Shown piece by piece: positions 16,701 to 25,503 of a stretch of 64,000 bases of DNA. Source of the stretch: Planctomycetota bacterium (GTDB taxonomy: Bacteria > Planctomycetota > UBA8742 > UBA2392); assembly GCA_019636195.1 (NCBI GenBank), contig JAHBYA010000016.1, positions 1 through 64,000 of the forward strand, written 5' to 3'. Within the stretch, counting starts at the first letter, position 1; each line of letters begins with the position of its first letter. The notes below the pieces were generated by a model, which did not search any database, was not told the DNA's origin, and was given only the letters and a program-made list of their open reading frames with translations. A program made the translations under genes and the position numbers.

Positions 16701-17124
16701 GCCGCACCCTGAACACCAGGTGCCACACCGGATAGCTGAACACCACAAACACCACGAAAGTGCTGGCCAGCGCCAGCGCGTCGTGCTGTCCCACGGCAGG
16801 CGGCAGCAGCAGGCGCAACAGCCACAGCACCAGCATGTTCAGCAGCAGCGTCATTACTTCTGCCAGCGTGAACCCGGCGGCTTGCCGCCCCAGGCTGCCT
16901 GCCCGCGCGCGAAACACGAAGTAGCGACACCCGGCAAACTGGACGACGGCCCCTGCAAGCAGTCCGATGTTGTCGGCGGTGGTCTGCGAAGCGCCGAGCC
17001 AATGGCGCATTGGAAGGTAGATCGCAAAGTAGCACAGCGATGCAACGCTGCCGGCCACGCAGTTGCGCAAAAAGCGCCGAATGCCCGCTTGTTTAGGGGC
17101 GTGCACCAGTACCGCTTGGCTCAT
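16681..17124 (-). CDS. GtrA-family membrane protein
   Basis: About 147 residues from the ATG at 17124 (another ATG at 17145 is possible). Four hydrophobic helices are visible: NCVAGSVASLCYFAIYLP, NIGLLAGAVVQFAGCRYFVF, VMTLLLNMLVLWLLRLLL and ALASTFVVFVVFSYPVWHLV. The arrangement and the FxFR turn after helix 2 match GtrA, which is thought to help flip lipid-linked sugars across the membrane. A GT2 glycosyltransferase lies at 18629, so the two may cooperate although they are on opposite strands. Its 3' end overlaps paralogue 5. Confidence 0.85.
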   Translation of the reverse strand: MSQAVLVHAPKQAGIRRFLRNCVAGSVASLCYFAIYLPMRHWLGASQTTADNIGLLAGAVVQFAGCRYFVFRARAGSLGRQAAGFTLAEVMTLLLNMLVLWLLRLLLPPAVGQHDALALASTFVVFVVFSYPVWHLVFRVRPSRPAV

Positions 17125-17177
17125 GGCAGCATCGTACTCCTGCAAAGTCAGCCCCGCGTGAACAATTCAACAAGGCC

Positions 17178-18626
17178 ATGTCAGTTGGTTGCCCTGCCCG
17201 CGGCTGCTATGCTGTGCGCGTGTCCAAGACCGCAACCAACATTGCCACCCCGCGCGACCTGCCCAAGCTGGATGCACTGCTTGGCGCCGCACCATTCGCC
17301 GCCCTGATCGCTTCCAGCGGACGCGACCTGGTCACGGAAGAAACCCGCCTTGCCTTAGACGCATTGCGGCGCGAAATCCGCGACGGCAACCACGTCTTTC
17401 TTTCCGAGCTTGCGCCGGATGCTCTGGCTGTCCGCGTTCAGCGCCGCCTTGAACGCATGCTGGGGCCCATCCAGTGCCGCGTTATCAACGCTACCGGCGT
17501 CATCCTGCACACCAGCCTCGGGCGCGCGCCCCTGCCGCCCAGCGCCGTCGAGGCCGCCGCGCGTGAAGCCGCCGGCTACTCGTGCCTTGAGCTGGACCGC
17601 GGCAGCGGAAAACGCAGCGACCGCGACAAGCTGGTCAACGCACTGATTGAACGCGTCACCGGCGCCGAAGCCGCCACCGTCGTCAACAACAACGCCGCGG
17701 CCACCATGATCATCTTGAACTCGCTGGCCGACGGCGCCGAGGTCGTGTGCAGCCGCGCCCACATGGTCGAAATCGGCGGCAGCTACCGCATGCCGGACGT
17801 GATGCGCAAAGCCGGCTGCAAGCTGGTTGAAGTCGGGTGCACCAACAAGACTAAGGCCCGCGACTTTGAAGACGCCATCACCGAGCACACGGCCATGCTG
17901 CTGAAGGTGCATACCAGCAACTACGCAATTGTCGGGTTTACCGAAGAGCCTTCACTGGAAGAACTGGTCGAAATCGGCCGCCGCCGCAACATCCCCGTGG
18001 TGTATGACCTTGGCGCCGGCAGCCTGGTTGACCTGAAACCCTACGGCATCACCCGCGAACCCAGCGTGCCCGACCTGGTGGCGACCGGCGCGGACCTGGT
18101 CTGCTTTTCCGGCGACAAGCTGCTTGGGGGCCCGCAGGCGGGCATCATCGTGGGCCGCACGGGCCTGGTGCAGCGCATCAAGAAGAACGCCCTGTTTCGC
18201 ATGATGCGCTGCGACAAGTTTACGCTCAGCCTGCTGGAACATACCCTGAAGCTTTACCTTGACGCGTCAACCGTCACCCGCAGCGTGCCGACGCTTGCGG
18301 CCATTGCACGCCCCGCCGAGCAGGTGGCCAAGCTCGCGCGCAGCATTGCAGGCCGGCTAGCCAAGCGCGGAATCACGGCGACGCTCGCGAACAGCACCAG
18401 CCAGATCGGCGGGGGCAGCACCCCCGGCGAAGAACTGCCGACGACTGTGCTGGTGATTGACAAGCTCGGCGGATCGCCGGATGCCGCCGCCAAGCGCCTG
18501 CGCATGGGCACGCCCAGCGTGTTCTGTCGCATTGAAAATGACGCCCTGGTTTTTGACCCCCGCACACTGCTGCCCGGCCAGGATGCTGAACTGGTCAATG
18601 CCATTGCAGCCGCCAAGCAGGCGTAG
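17178..18626 (+). CDS. selA: L-seryl-tRNA(Sec) selenium transferase
   Basis: 482 residues from the ATG at 17178; a GTG at 17220 is a good alternative and would give a length of 468, close to the E. coli enzyme (463). SelA is a PLP enzyme that converts Ser-tRNA(Sec) to Sec-tRNA(Sec) with selenophosphate. The PLP lysine is in CFSGDKLLGGPQAG (Lys314 counted from 17178), preceded by YDLGAGSLVDL. The N-terminal region has NATGVILHTSLGRAPL and the AATVVNNNAAA segment that are typical of SelA. Its stop is 2 bases before the glycosyltransferase start, so the two are coupled. With tRNA-Sec at 19546 it supports reading TGA as Sec here. selB and selD are not in the window. Confidence 0.97.
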   Translation: MSVGCPARGCYAVRVSKTATNIATPRDLPKLDALLGAAPFAALIASSGRDLVTEETRLALDALRREIRDGNHVFLSELAPDALAVRVQRRLERMLGPIQCRVINATGVILHTSLGRAPLPPSAVEAAAREAAGYSCLELDRGSGKRSDRDKLVNALIERVTGAEAATVVNNNAAATMIILNSLADGAEVVCSRAHMVEIGGSYRMPDVMRKAGCKLVEVGCTNKTKARDFEDAITEHTAMLLKVHTSNYAIVGFTEEPSLEELVEIGRRRNIPVVYDLGAGSLVDLKPYGITREPSVPDLVATGADLVCFSGDKLLGGPQAGIIVGRTGLVQRIKKNALFRMMRCDKFTLSLLEHTLKLYLDASTVTRSVPTLAAIARPAEQVAKLARSIAGRLAKRGITATLANSTSQIGGGSTPGEELPTTVLVIDKLGGSPDAAAKRLRMGTPSVFCRIENDALVFDPRTLLPGQDAELVNAIAAAKQA

Positions 18627-18628
18627 CC

Positions 18629-19288
18629 GTGCCGGACCTGACTGTCGTTTTGCCCACGATCAATGAGGCCGGCAACATCGGCCCGCTGATTCGCCAGTTG
18701 CGCGAGGCGCTGCCGGATGCCGCGTTTCTGGTGATCGACGGCGACAGCAAAGATGACACGCGCGCGCAAGCCGCCGCCGAGGGGGCAACGGTTGTCGTAA
18801 ACGCTAACGGCTACGCGGACAGCCTGCTGCAAGGCCTGCGCGAAGCCGGCACCGAATGGGTGCTGGTGCTGGATGCCGACGGCAGCCACACGGCGCACGA
18901 CGCCCGAAAGTTGTGGGATGCGCGCGAGGGGACCGACATGGTCGTTGGCTCGCGCTTTGCGCCGGGCGGCGGAAGCGACGGCAGCACGTTTCGCAGATTC
19001 CTGTCACGCACGCTGGCGGGCATGTTTGCCGCGATGGCGCGCCTGCCCGCGCGCGACGTAAGCAGCGGGTTCCGGCTGTATCGGCGGGCGATGTTTGCCG
19101 ACGCCAGCATCACGGCACGCTTCTTTGAAGTACAGCCGGCGCTGCTGGCGTGGGGCAAAAGACAGGGTGCGCGGGTGAAAGAGGTCGGCATTCACTATCA
19201 CCCGCGCGGCAAGGGCAAAAGCAAGAACCGCGTGTTGCGGTACGGCATAGCGTTCCTGCGCCAGTTGTGGCGCCTGCGCAAGGTGTAG
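18629..19288 (+). CDS. Family 2 glycosyltransferase
   Basis: 219 residues, starting with GTG 2 bases after the selA stop. The N-terminus is VVLPTINEAGNIGPLI, followed by VIDGDSKDD, the DADGSH metal-binding DXD region and MVVGSRFAPGGG, the pattern of dolichyl-phosphate mannosyltransferase-like GT2 enzymes. The region SSGFRLYRR is also typical. No C-terminal membrane segments are visible, so a partner such as GtrA (16681) may provide membrane attachment. Substrate unknown. Position directly behind selA is probably incidental to selenium use. Confidence 0.9.
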   Translation: MPDLTVVLPTINEAGNIGPLIRQLREALPDAAFLVIDGDSKDDTRAQAAAEGATVVVNANGYADSLLQGLREAGTEWVLVLDADGSHTAHDARKLWDAREGTDMVVGSRFAPGGGSDGSTFRRFLSRTLAGMFAAMARLPARDVSSGFRLYRRAMFADASITARFFEVQPALLAWGKRQGARVKEVGIHYHPRGKGKSKNRVLRYGIAFLRQLWRLRKV

Positions 19289-19337
19289 CGCACGTCCAGC
19301 CAGTCCCGGGCACGATTGCACGCGGGGCCTATGAGTC

Positions 19338-19372
19338 GCGGGCCCGGCACTTGCGTGCCGGGCTGTAAGCGC
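19338..19372. repeat. Dispersed GCCCGGCAC palindrome, copy 1
   Basis: GCCCGGCAC (19342-19350) and GTGCCGGGC (19355-19363) form a perfect 9-bp stem. The same palindrome plus flanks GCGG before and TGTAAGCGC after recurs at 50100. It follows the GT2 gene and may double as a terminator. Confidence 0.65.
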
Positions 19373-19390
19373 GTTCATGCCTGGATTGGC

Positions 19391-19421
19391 TGGCGGGAGC
19401 ACATGGGAATAGAACCCACCT
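19391..19421 (-). pseudogene. Truncated tRNA-Sec 3' end copy
   Basis: 31 bases matching the 3' end of the tRNA-Sec gene (19546-19576) at 30 of 31 positions: CCA, acceptor 3' strand and T arm. The single change turns the T-loop TTCGATT into TTCTATT. No D arm, anticodon or 5' acceptor strand lies nearby, so it is not a second tRNA. It is 155 bases from the intact copy in the same orientation, which resembles an attachment-site or slippage duplication. The 124 bases between hold GC-rich hairpins and no gene. Confidence 0.7.
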
Positions 19422-19545
19422 CGCGACAGTCCGGCGGACTGGCGCGAAAGCGAAGCAGCCCGCACAAAGCCCGCCTGAAGGCGGGCGACTGCGGGCGTAA
19501 GCGGAGCGTCCCGTTCAATGACCGGCGACTTTCGACTATGGAGTT

Positions 19546-19638
19546 TGGCGGGAGCACATGGGAATCGAACCCACCTGACACTTGCGCGTCACTACGGTTT
19601 TGAAGACCGAGAGGCCCACCAGGCGCCTTTCTGCTCCC
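19546..19638 (-). tRNA. selC: tRNA-Sec (anticodon UCA)
   Basis: 93 nt including encoded CCA. The minus strand begins GGGAGCAG and ends TGTGCTCCCGCCA, giving an 8-bp acceptor stem, one more than in usual tRNAs. The anticodon loop CUUCAAA contains UCA (19601-19603 on the plus strand reads TGA). A long variable arm TGACGC-GCAA-GTGTCA has six pairs. The T arm reads GTGGG-TTCGATT-CCCAT. These are the hallmarks of bacterial tRNA-Sec. It lies 50 bases downstream of phnE on the same strand. Confidence 0.96.
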
Positions 19639-19688
19639 GTGCTTACTTTATACCAATCGCTCCCTGCCGCTCACAGGGCGCACACGCA

Positions 19689-21599
19689 TTACCGTGAAAC
19701 GCGCGAAAGCTTCAGCAGACGCGAGATGCGGTCAATGACCACCGTCAACAGTATGATCATCAGCAGGTGGGTGCTCGCCTTTTCAAACCGGAACCACTCA
19801 AAGTTGAAAGTGAAGAAGAAGCCCAGGCCGCCCACGCCGACAATGCCCAGCACCACGCCTGTGCGCACGTTGCTTTCGAACTGGAAGAAACTGTAGGTCA
19901 TCCAGTCGCGCCACGACATCGGCCCGGCTGTGTAGGCAAAGCAGGTCATGCGCGAACCCAGGAACGACTGTTCAAAGCGCCGGTACGGGATGTTATCGAC
20001 GGTCTCGCTGAAGACGCGCACGAGCACGCCCATGCTGTGCAACGCGATGGCAACGGTGCCGGCCAGCAAGCCGGGGCCAAAGAACGCGATAAACAGGAAC
20101 GCCCACATCACCTCCGGTACGCCGCGAGCCACGAGGCCGAGCCCGCGCGCAACAACCATCTGCAACAAGCGAACAACGCGGGCAATCGGGTGAGGCGCCT
20201 CGCCCGTGAACTGTGAACTCTCCAGCATGAACGCCATCGAGTGCGGGTACGTCAGCGCCATTGCGCCCAGCACTCCAAGCAGCGTGCCCACAATCGCCAT
20301 CGCCAACGGGACCGAGGACGACTTAACCACGCGCCACACAAACCACTTGCGCAGCTCAAGCTCCCAGGCTTCCCAGGCGGCTGGTCTCCAGAAGTCCAGC
20401 GGCCCGTACTGCTCGAAGAGTCGCACGTCCTTTCCGGCATCGCGAACCTTCTGCACTTCGGCGGCATCCCCCATGCCGATCGCGGCGCCGTCAAAGTCCG
20501 GCGACAGCAGGTCTTCAAAAAACGCGAGCTTCTTGAGGTTCTCACCTGACGCAAGCTTGGCCAACGGCTCAAGATAGTTGCGCGTCTGCCCGTCCGGGCC
20601 CGAGCTGTTGCCGTAACCCATGTACCACACAGACCAGACAACGACCATCAACGCAAAACCTACACCGATGTAGCCGCGCGCGAGTTCAGAGCCTGTGCTG
20701 CGCGCCCTGACAGCGCGCGGGTGGTTCGGGTCGGTGCGCAGTTGCCGGCGTATGAAGTTGCTCGACAAATCGGCTGTCAGCGTCAACGCAAGCGTGAAGA
20801 TGATCAGCGTCGTCACCTTGCCCCAGCCGCCCATCCCGATCTGGTACATGATTTCGGCGCCCAAGCCGCCGCCGCCCACCGCGCCGATTACGGCGGCGTT
20901 GCGGATCGCGCACTCGGCGCGCATCAGCGTGAACGACTGCACACTGCGCGAAGCTAGCGGCCGAATGCCGTAAAGGAACGTGTTAAGGCGCCCCGCGCCC
21001 AGCGCCCGCACCTGCTCGTACTGCCGCGGCTCTACACTGTCCCACAGTTCGCTGTACACCTTGCCCAGGATGCCGGTGATGTTCAGCGACAACGCGACCG
21101 CGCCGGTGACCGGGCCAAGGCCCAGCGCGGCAACCAGAATGACCGCCCAGGCAAAGTCAGGAACGGCGCGCAGCACGTCAAGCACCAGGCGGCATGCGGC
21201 GCACAATCCGTGCAGCGGCAGGCGCAAAAGCCGCGACAGCAGATTTCTCCCGCCGGCCTCTCCCACACACACCGCGCGGCTTGCACCCATCGCCAGCACA
21301 TAGGCCAGGATCACCGCAATGAAGGTGGCCATGCATGCTGCTGCCAGCGTCTCAAGCGTCAGGTGCCAGCAGGTCTCAAGCCACTCGGACGAAAGCTCGG
21401 GATCTGAAAACGAAACGACCAGCGACCATGCACGCTCGATGGCACGCTCCCGCTTGGCGGAGTCCGTCAACGCGGAGAAGTCCCACTCGGCAGCCCAGAA
21501 CGCGCCCAGCACCAGCACCGCAATCGCAACCAGCGCGGCGAAGTGCCGCCACGGGCGCTTCGTCGCATACCGGTCGCGGATGACGGGTTCACTTGCCAT
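19689..21599 (-). CDS. phnE: Phosphonate/phosphate-type ABC permease, double PhnE
   Basis: 636 residues, about twice a normal PhnE. Two permease modules follow each other. The first (about residues 70-280) has a segment ending in IGAVGGGGLGAEIMYQIGMG, and the second (about 430-636) has LGIVGVGGLGFFFTFNFEWF, both the GxGGLG EAA-type loops of this family. A central periplasmic-like stretch with an Asp-rich PDGQTRNYLEPL segment joins them. Each module has about six membrane helices. The protein works with PhnC (21589) and PhnD (22494), an ABC importer of the phosphate/phosphite/phosphonate type. It overlaps phnC by 11 bases. No C-P lyase genes are nearby, so the substrate could be another oxyanion. 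Confidence 0.92.
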   Translation of the reverse strand: MASEPVIRDRYATKRPWRHFAALVAIAVLVLGAFWAAEWDFSALTDSAKRERAIERAWSLVVSFSDPELSSEWLETCWHLTLETLAAACMATFIAVILAYVLAMGASRAVCVGEAGGRNLLSRLLRLPLHGLCAACRLVLDVLRAVPDFAWAVILVAALGLGPVTGAVALSLNITGILGKVYSELWDSVEPRQYEQVRALGAGRLNTFLYGIRPLASRSVQSFTLMRAECAIRNAAVIGAVGGGGLGAEIMYQIGMGGWGKVTTLIIFTLALTLTADLSSNFIRRQLRTDPNHPRAVRARSTGSELARGYIGVGFALMVVVWSVWYMGYGNSSGPDGQTRNYLEPLAKLASGENLKKLAFFEDLLSPDFDGAAIGMGDAAEVQKVRDAGKDVRLFEQYGPLDFWRPAAWEAWELELRKWFVWRVVKSSSVPLAMAIVGTLLGVLGAMALTYPHSMAFMLESSQFTGEAPHPIARVVRLLQMVVARGLGLVARGVPEVMWAFLFIAFFGPGLLAGTVAIALHSMGVLVRVFSETVDNIPYRRFEQSFLGSRMTCFAYTAGPMSWRDWMTYSFFQFESNVRTGVVLGIVGVGGLGFFFTFNFEWFRFEKASTHLLMIILLTVVIDRISRLLKLSRVSR

Positions 21600-22494
21600 C
21601 GGTGTCTAAAGCGACTTCATCGAGGTGCATGGCACGGTACTCCGCGCCGTACAGGTCACGCAGCAGTTCGCGTGTGATGCCGCCCGGCGGACCCTGCCAG
21701 AACAGCCGGCCATCGCGGATCGCGATCACCCGTGAAAAGTGGCCGTGCAGCAACTCAAGAGTGTGCAGATTGACCAGCAGCGTCGTGCCCATGCGACGCG
21801 CGATACCTGACAACAGTTCGATGATCTCGCGCCCCAGACGAATGTCCAGCTGGCTGACGGGCTCGTCGGCCAGCATGACCTGCGGTTTCTGGACCATCAG
21901 CCGGGCGATGGCCACTCGCTGCTGTTGGCCCCCCGACAACTCTCCCGGCATCGACCACAGCTTCTCCGCGAGTTCAACTTCAGCCAGCGCCGAGCGTGCA
22001 TCCTTCAACTCTTGCGGCCAGAACAGGCTCAACAGCGCTCGCGGCAGCAGCCAGCGTCCGAGCCTTCCCATCAGTACGTTGTGCACGACCCGCAAGTGCG
22101 GGATCAGGTTGTCGTTCTGGTACAGGATGCCGATCTCGCGCCGGACGCGCCGCAGCGCCGCGCCGCGCAACGTGGCAGTGTCGTGCCCCAACGCCCGCAC
22201 GCGTCCGCTGGTCGGCTTGATCACGGCGGCCAGCAGGCGGAACAACGTGGTCTTGCCCGCGCCGGAAGGCCCGATCACCGCGACCCGCTCGCCTTCACGA
22301 ATCTGGAAGGAAAGGTCGTGCAAAGCCTCGACCCGCCCGAAACTCATGCCGGCGTTCGCCAGCTCGAAAACATTCGGCCCGCTGTCGTCGTGCTTTGCGG
22401 CGGCTTGGTCGATCGCTGCTGCAGTTTCCATTGCCTGCTCCGCGGTAACAGGGGGCGGCCCGCCCGTGCCGCCCCCCGAAACGCAATACTGCAT
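21589..22494 (-). CDS. phnC: Phosphonate-type ABC transporter ATPase
   Basis: About 301 residues from the ATG at 22494, which overlaps the phnD stop (ATGA). Walker A is GPSGAGKTTL, the signature is LSGGQQQRVAIARL and Walker B is VMLADEP with the expected H-loop in LVNLHTLEL. The match to PhnC includes the ILYQNDNLIP-type Q-loop. The N-terminal 40 residues (Gly/Pro/Ala-rich) look non-conserved, so a start at 22431 is also possible. It powers import through the double PhnE. Confidence 0.93.
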   Translation of the reverse strand: MQYCVSGGGTGGPPPVTAEQAMETAAAIDQAAAKHDDSGPNVFELANAGMSFGRVEALHDLSFQIREGERVAVIGPSGAGKTTLFRLLAAVIKPTSGRVRALGHDTATLRGAALRRVRREIGILYQNDNLIPHLRVVHNVLMGRLGRWLLPRALLSLFWPQELKDARSALAEVELAEKLWSMPGELSGGQQQRVAIARLMVQKPQVMLADEPVSQLDIRLGREIIELLSGIARRMGTTLLVNLHTLELLHGHFSRVIAIRDGRLFWQGPPGGITRELLRDLYGAEYRAMHLDEVALDTDGK

Positions 22495-23408
22495 CAGCTG
22501 CCGATATCTACGCCGGACTCCATGACTGCGCGGATACCGTCCCACTCTTTCATGTCGGCCTGCACGAAGCTGCCGGCTTTGAAGTAGCCGAGGATCTTCT
22601 TGCCCTCTTCACTGTTCGGGTCGAGATCCAGCAGTGCCTTGCGAATCTTGCCGATCATCTCGTCACCCAGGTCCTTGTGGGCCACAAACGAGTAATCGAC
22701 GTAGGCCGGTGTCTTGTAGATGATCGGCGCCTTGGCCTTGAGGTCTGCACTGGCCTTGTCGTAGCTGGCGTAGTTCAACGCGCCCACAGCAAAGCTGCCG
22801 TCGGCGACTTGCGCCAGCGTCTTGTCGTGGCTGCCGCTGTAGCCCACGTTGTTGAAGGCATCTTCGGGCTTCTTGCCGGCCTGGGTGGTGAAAAAGTGCC
22901 GGGGCATCAGGTGGCCGCTGGTGCTGCCCTTGCTGCCGAACGTGAAGGACTTGCCGCCGGCCTTTTCCGAAAGCTCTTTCAGGTCTTTCACTTCACCGAC
23001 TCCGCTGTCCTTATTGGCGATGAAGTACGTGACGAACTTCTTGTCGATGTCGCGGCAGGCCACAACCACGGCGTTGCCCTTGGTCTGCATGTCTGACTGG
23101 ACCGTGGTCACTCCGCCCATCCAGGACATGTGCGCCTGGCCGTTGGCAAGCGCGGTGACGGACGCCGCATAGTTTTCGACGTGCATGTACTCAACTGGAA
23201 TGCCGATCTTGCCTTCAAGGTACTTGGCGACGTTGCCGAAGTGTTCCTTCAGTTTGTCGGCGTTGTCGTCGGGGATGGCGGTGATAATCAGCTTGTCAAT
23301 CTTCTTGCCGCCCCCGCTGCCGGCCTTGTTGGCGTCGTTGCCACCGCCGCAGGCGGCCATGCTGAAAATGCCCGCCATCGCGAGCGCCAGAAATAGAAAA
23401 CGCTTCAT
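22494..23408 (-). CDS. phnD: Phosphonate-type substrate-binding lipoprotein
   Basis: 304 residues from the ATG at 23408, with ggag upstream. An ATG at 23453 is in frame but less likely. The signal sequence ends in the lipobox S-M-A-A-C, giving an anchored lipoprotein with a Gly-rich linker. The PhnD family pattern is visible: TAIPDDNADKLKEHF, FGSKGSTSGHLMPRHFF, and GYSGSHDKTLAQVADGSFAVG. The Ser/Thr run SKGSTSGH contacts the oxyanion in characterised members. First gene of the phnD-phnC-phnE operon; its promoter lies in 23409-23775, a 367-base stretch with no gene. Confidence 0.94.
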   Translation of the reverse strand: MKRFLFLALAMAGIFSMAACGGGNDANKAGSGGGKKIDKLIITAIPDDNADKLKEHFGNVAKYLEGKIGIPVEYMHVENYAASVTALANGQAHMSWMGGVTTVQSDMQTKGNAVVVACRDIDKKFVTYFIANKDSGVGEVKDLKELSEKAGGKSFTFGSKGSTSGHLMPRHFFTTQAGKKPEDAFNNVGYSGSHDKTLAQVADGSFAVGALNYASYDKASADLKAKAPIIYKTPAYVDYSFVAHKDLGDEMIGKIRKALLDLDPNSEEGKKILGYFKAGSFVQADMKEWDGIRAVMESGVDIGS

Positions 23409-23727
23409 CTTGCTCTCCGTTTCGTAAATGGCGGTGCACCGACCGCCGGTCAAATCTTGGTTTGAACAGAAAAGCCGGGTTTGAAAATCAGCGCCGGGGG
23501 CCCGCAGGGCACGCTCAGGCGCTACCGACCGGCAGCGAGGTTATCGCAGTCAGGAAAAGCCGCTGCCCACGGGCAACAGGCCATGGGCTCAGGTGAAGCC
23601 CGGCATCAGCGGCGTGGCCGCCTTGAGGATATGCGCTCTTCCCAGCACGGGCTGCATGCTACACGTTGGGGGTGTGTCGGCAAGGACAAACCGCCTTTAT
23701 TGCCCAACCATGCTTGCCGATTGCAAA

Positions 23728-23749
23728 GCCCCGGGCCAGCGCCCGGGGC
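23728..23749 (-). terminator. Terminator after atpA
   Basis: GCCCCGGGC (23728-23736) and GCCCGGGGC (23741-23749) form a 9-bp stem with a CAGC loop, 27 bases after the atpA stop. On the minus strand the trailing bases are TTTGC, a weak T-run. It marks the end of the ATP synthase operon. The rest of 23409-23775 shows no gene. Confidence 0.7.
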
Positions 23750-23775
23750 CTTGATACGACTTGGGTAGATTCACC

Positions 23776-25479
23776 TTACGCGTTCGCGCCTACCGGCTGT
23801 TGTTTGGCCTGCTTTAGCTGGTCATTCACGACCTTGGCCGCTTCCTTCAGCGTGGCAACGATCTCGTCGGTCAGGTCCTTCTTCTCGCGGATCGCGGTCA
23901 TCTGGGCGGCCTTGTTCGTGGTCAGGTACTCGAGGTAGCTGGCCTCGAACTTCTTGACCTCGTCAATCGGCACCTCGTCCAGCATGCCGTTGGTCGCGGC
24001 CCAGATGATTGCCACCTGGTTCTCGACCGGCAGCGGCTCGTACAGCCCCTGCTTCAGCACTTCGACCAGCCGCTGACCGCGGGCGAGCTGGGCCTGGGTG
24101 GACTTGTCCAGGTCGCTGCCAAACTGGGCAAACGCTTCCAGTTCGCGGAACTGGGCAAGGTCAAGGCGCAGGCGGCCGGCGACCTTCTTCATGGCCTTGA
24201 TCTGCGCGTTGCCGCCTACGCGCGACACGGAAATGCCGACGTCGATGGCTGGGCGGGTGTTCGCGTAGAACAGCTCGGGCGTCAGGTAAATCTGGCCGTC
24301 GGTAATGCTGATCACGTTGGTCGGGATGTACGCCGACACGTCGCCGGCCTGCGTCTCGATCACCGGCAGCGCGGTCATGCTGCCGCCGGTCTGCGGGTGC
24401 ATGCGCAGCTCGTGGCCGTCGCCGGCGGCCTTGAGGGCGTGCTCCGCTTCTTCCCATTCTTCGGGTGTACGGTTGCCGTAGCGTTTGCCGTCCACGCCGC
24501 TGGTGGCGTCCCAGGGCGCGTCCTTGCGCACAACGATGTACTCTTCCTTCAACTTGGCGCTGCGTTCCAGCAGGCGGCTGTGACAATAGAAGATGTCGCC
24601 GGGGAAAGCTTCACGGCCGGGCGGACGGCGCAGCAGCAGCGACATCTGGCGGTACGCGACGGCCTGCTTGGAAAGGTCGTCATAGATGCACAGCGTGTCA
24701 CGGATCTTCTGCGGTTTGTCGGTGGCGTACATGAAGTACTCAGCAAACGCGGCGCCCGCGTACGGCGCGAGGTACTGCAGCGGCGCGGGGTCCTGCGCGT
24801 TGGCGCTGACCACGATGGTATAGTCCATCGCGTTGTACTTCTCGAGCGTTGCCACCACCTGGCGCACGGTGCTGGCCTTCTGGCCGATAGCGACATAGAC
24901 GCAGACCACGCCCTTGCCCCTCTGGTTGATGATCGTGTCGATGGTGACAGCGGTCTTGCCCACCTCGCGGTCGCCGATCACCAGCTCACGCTGGCCGCGG
25001 CCGACAGGGATCATCGCGTCGATGGCCTTGATGCCGGTCTGCAGCGGCTGCTTGACGGGCTGGCGCGCTTCAATGCCGGGCGCCTTGAACTCGATCAGCC
25101 GGCTGGCGGCGGCCTCAATCGGACCCTTGCCGTCAATGGGCTGGCCCAGCGGGTTGACCACGCGGCCCAGGAAGCCTTGGCCGCAGGGCACGCTCAGAAT
25201 GCGGCCGGTGCGCTTGACCTGTTGGCCCTCGCGGATGGTCAGGAAGTCGCCCATGATCACGATGCCGACCGAGTCTTCTTCAAGGTTGAAGGCCAGGCCG
25301 AAGGCGCCGTTTTCAAACTGCACCATTTCGTTGGCCTGTACGTTCTCAAGGCCGTAAACGCGGCAGATGCCGTCGCCGACTTCCAGCACGGTGCCGACTT
25401 CCTCCATGCCGATTTCTTCGCCGAAGGACTCGATCTGCTTGCGGATGACTGATGTGATTTCGTCTGAGCGCAATTCCAT
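23776..25479 (-). CDS. atpA: ATP synthase F1 subunit alpha
   Basis: 567 residues, longer than the usual 500-515. It carries the P-loop [10 protein letters not shown] (canonical GDRQTGKTAV with two changes that keep G-x4-GKT), [32 protein letters not shown] and the C-terminal Arg finger region [11 protein letters not shown]. An extra segment of about 40-50 residues lies between IVVRKDAPW and [11 protein letters not shown], where E. coli has a short loop; it is Asp/Glu/Lys-rich. The alpha subunit forms the hexamer with beta. The gene is the last of the operon here: atpG, atpD and atpC do not follow. Confidence 0.97.
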   Translation of the reverse strand: MELRSDEITSVIRKQIESFGEEIGMEEVGTVLEVGDGICRVYGLENVQANEMVQFENGAFGLAFNLEEDSVGIVIMGDFLTIREGQQVKRTGRILSVPCGQGFLGRVVNPLGQPIDGKGPIEAAASRLIEFKAPGIEARQPVKQPLQTGIKAIDAMIPVGRGQRELVIGDREVGKTAVTIDTIINQRGKGVVCVYVAIGQKASTVRQVVATLEKYNAMDYTIVVSANAQDPAPLQYLAPYAGAAFAEYFMYATDKPQKIRDTLCIYDDLSKQAVAYRQMSLLLRRPPGREAFPGDIFYCHSRLLERSAKLKEEYIVVRKDAPWDATSGVDGKRYGNRTPEEWEEAEHALKAAGDGHELRMHPQTGGSMTALPVIETQAGDVSAYIPTNVISITDGQIYLTPELFYANTRPAIDVGISVSRVGGNAQIKAMKKVAGRLRLDLAQFRELEAFAQFGSDLDKSTQAQLARGQRLVEVLKQGLYEPLPVENQVAIIWAATNGMLDEVPIDEVKKFEASYLEYLTTNKAAQMTAIREKKDLTDEIVATLKEAAKVVNDQLKQAKQQPVGANA

Positions 25480-25503
25480 GTTCAGCTACCTCTGTTGTGC
25501 GGG

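Noticed and set aside
19391..19421. Second tRNA-Sec gene
   Set aside because: Only the 3' 31 bases are present; no 5' acceptor strand, D arm or anticodon could be found.
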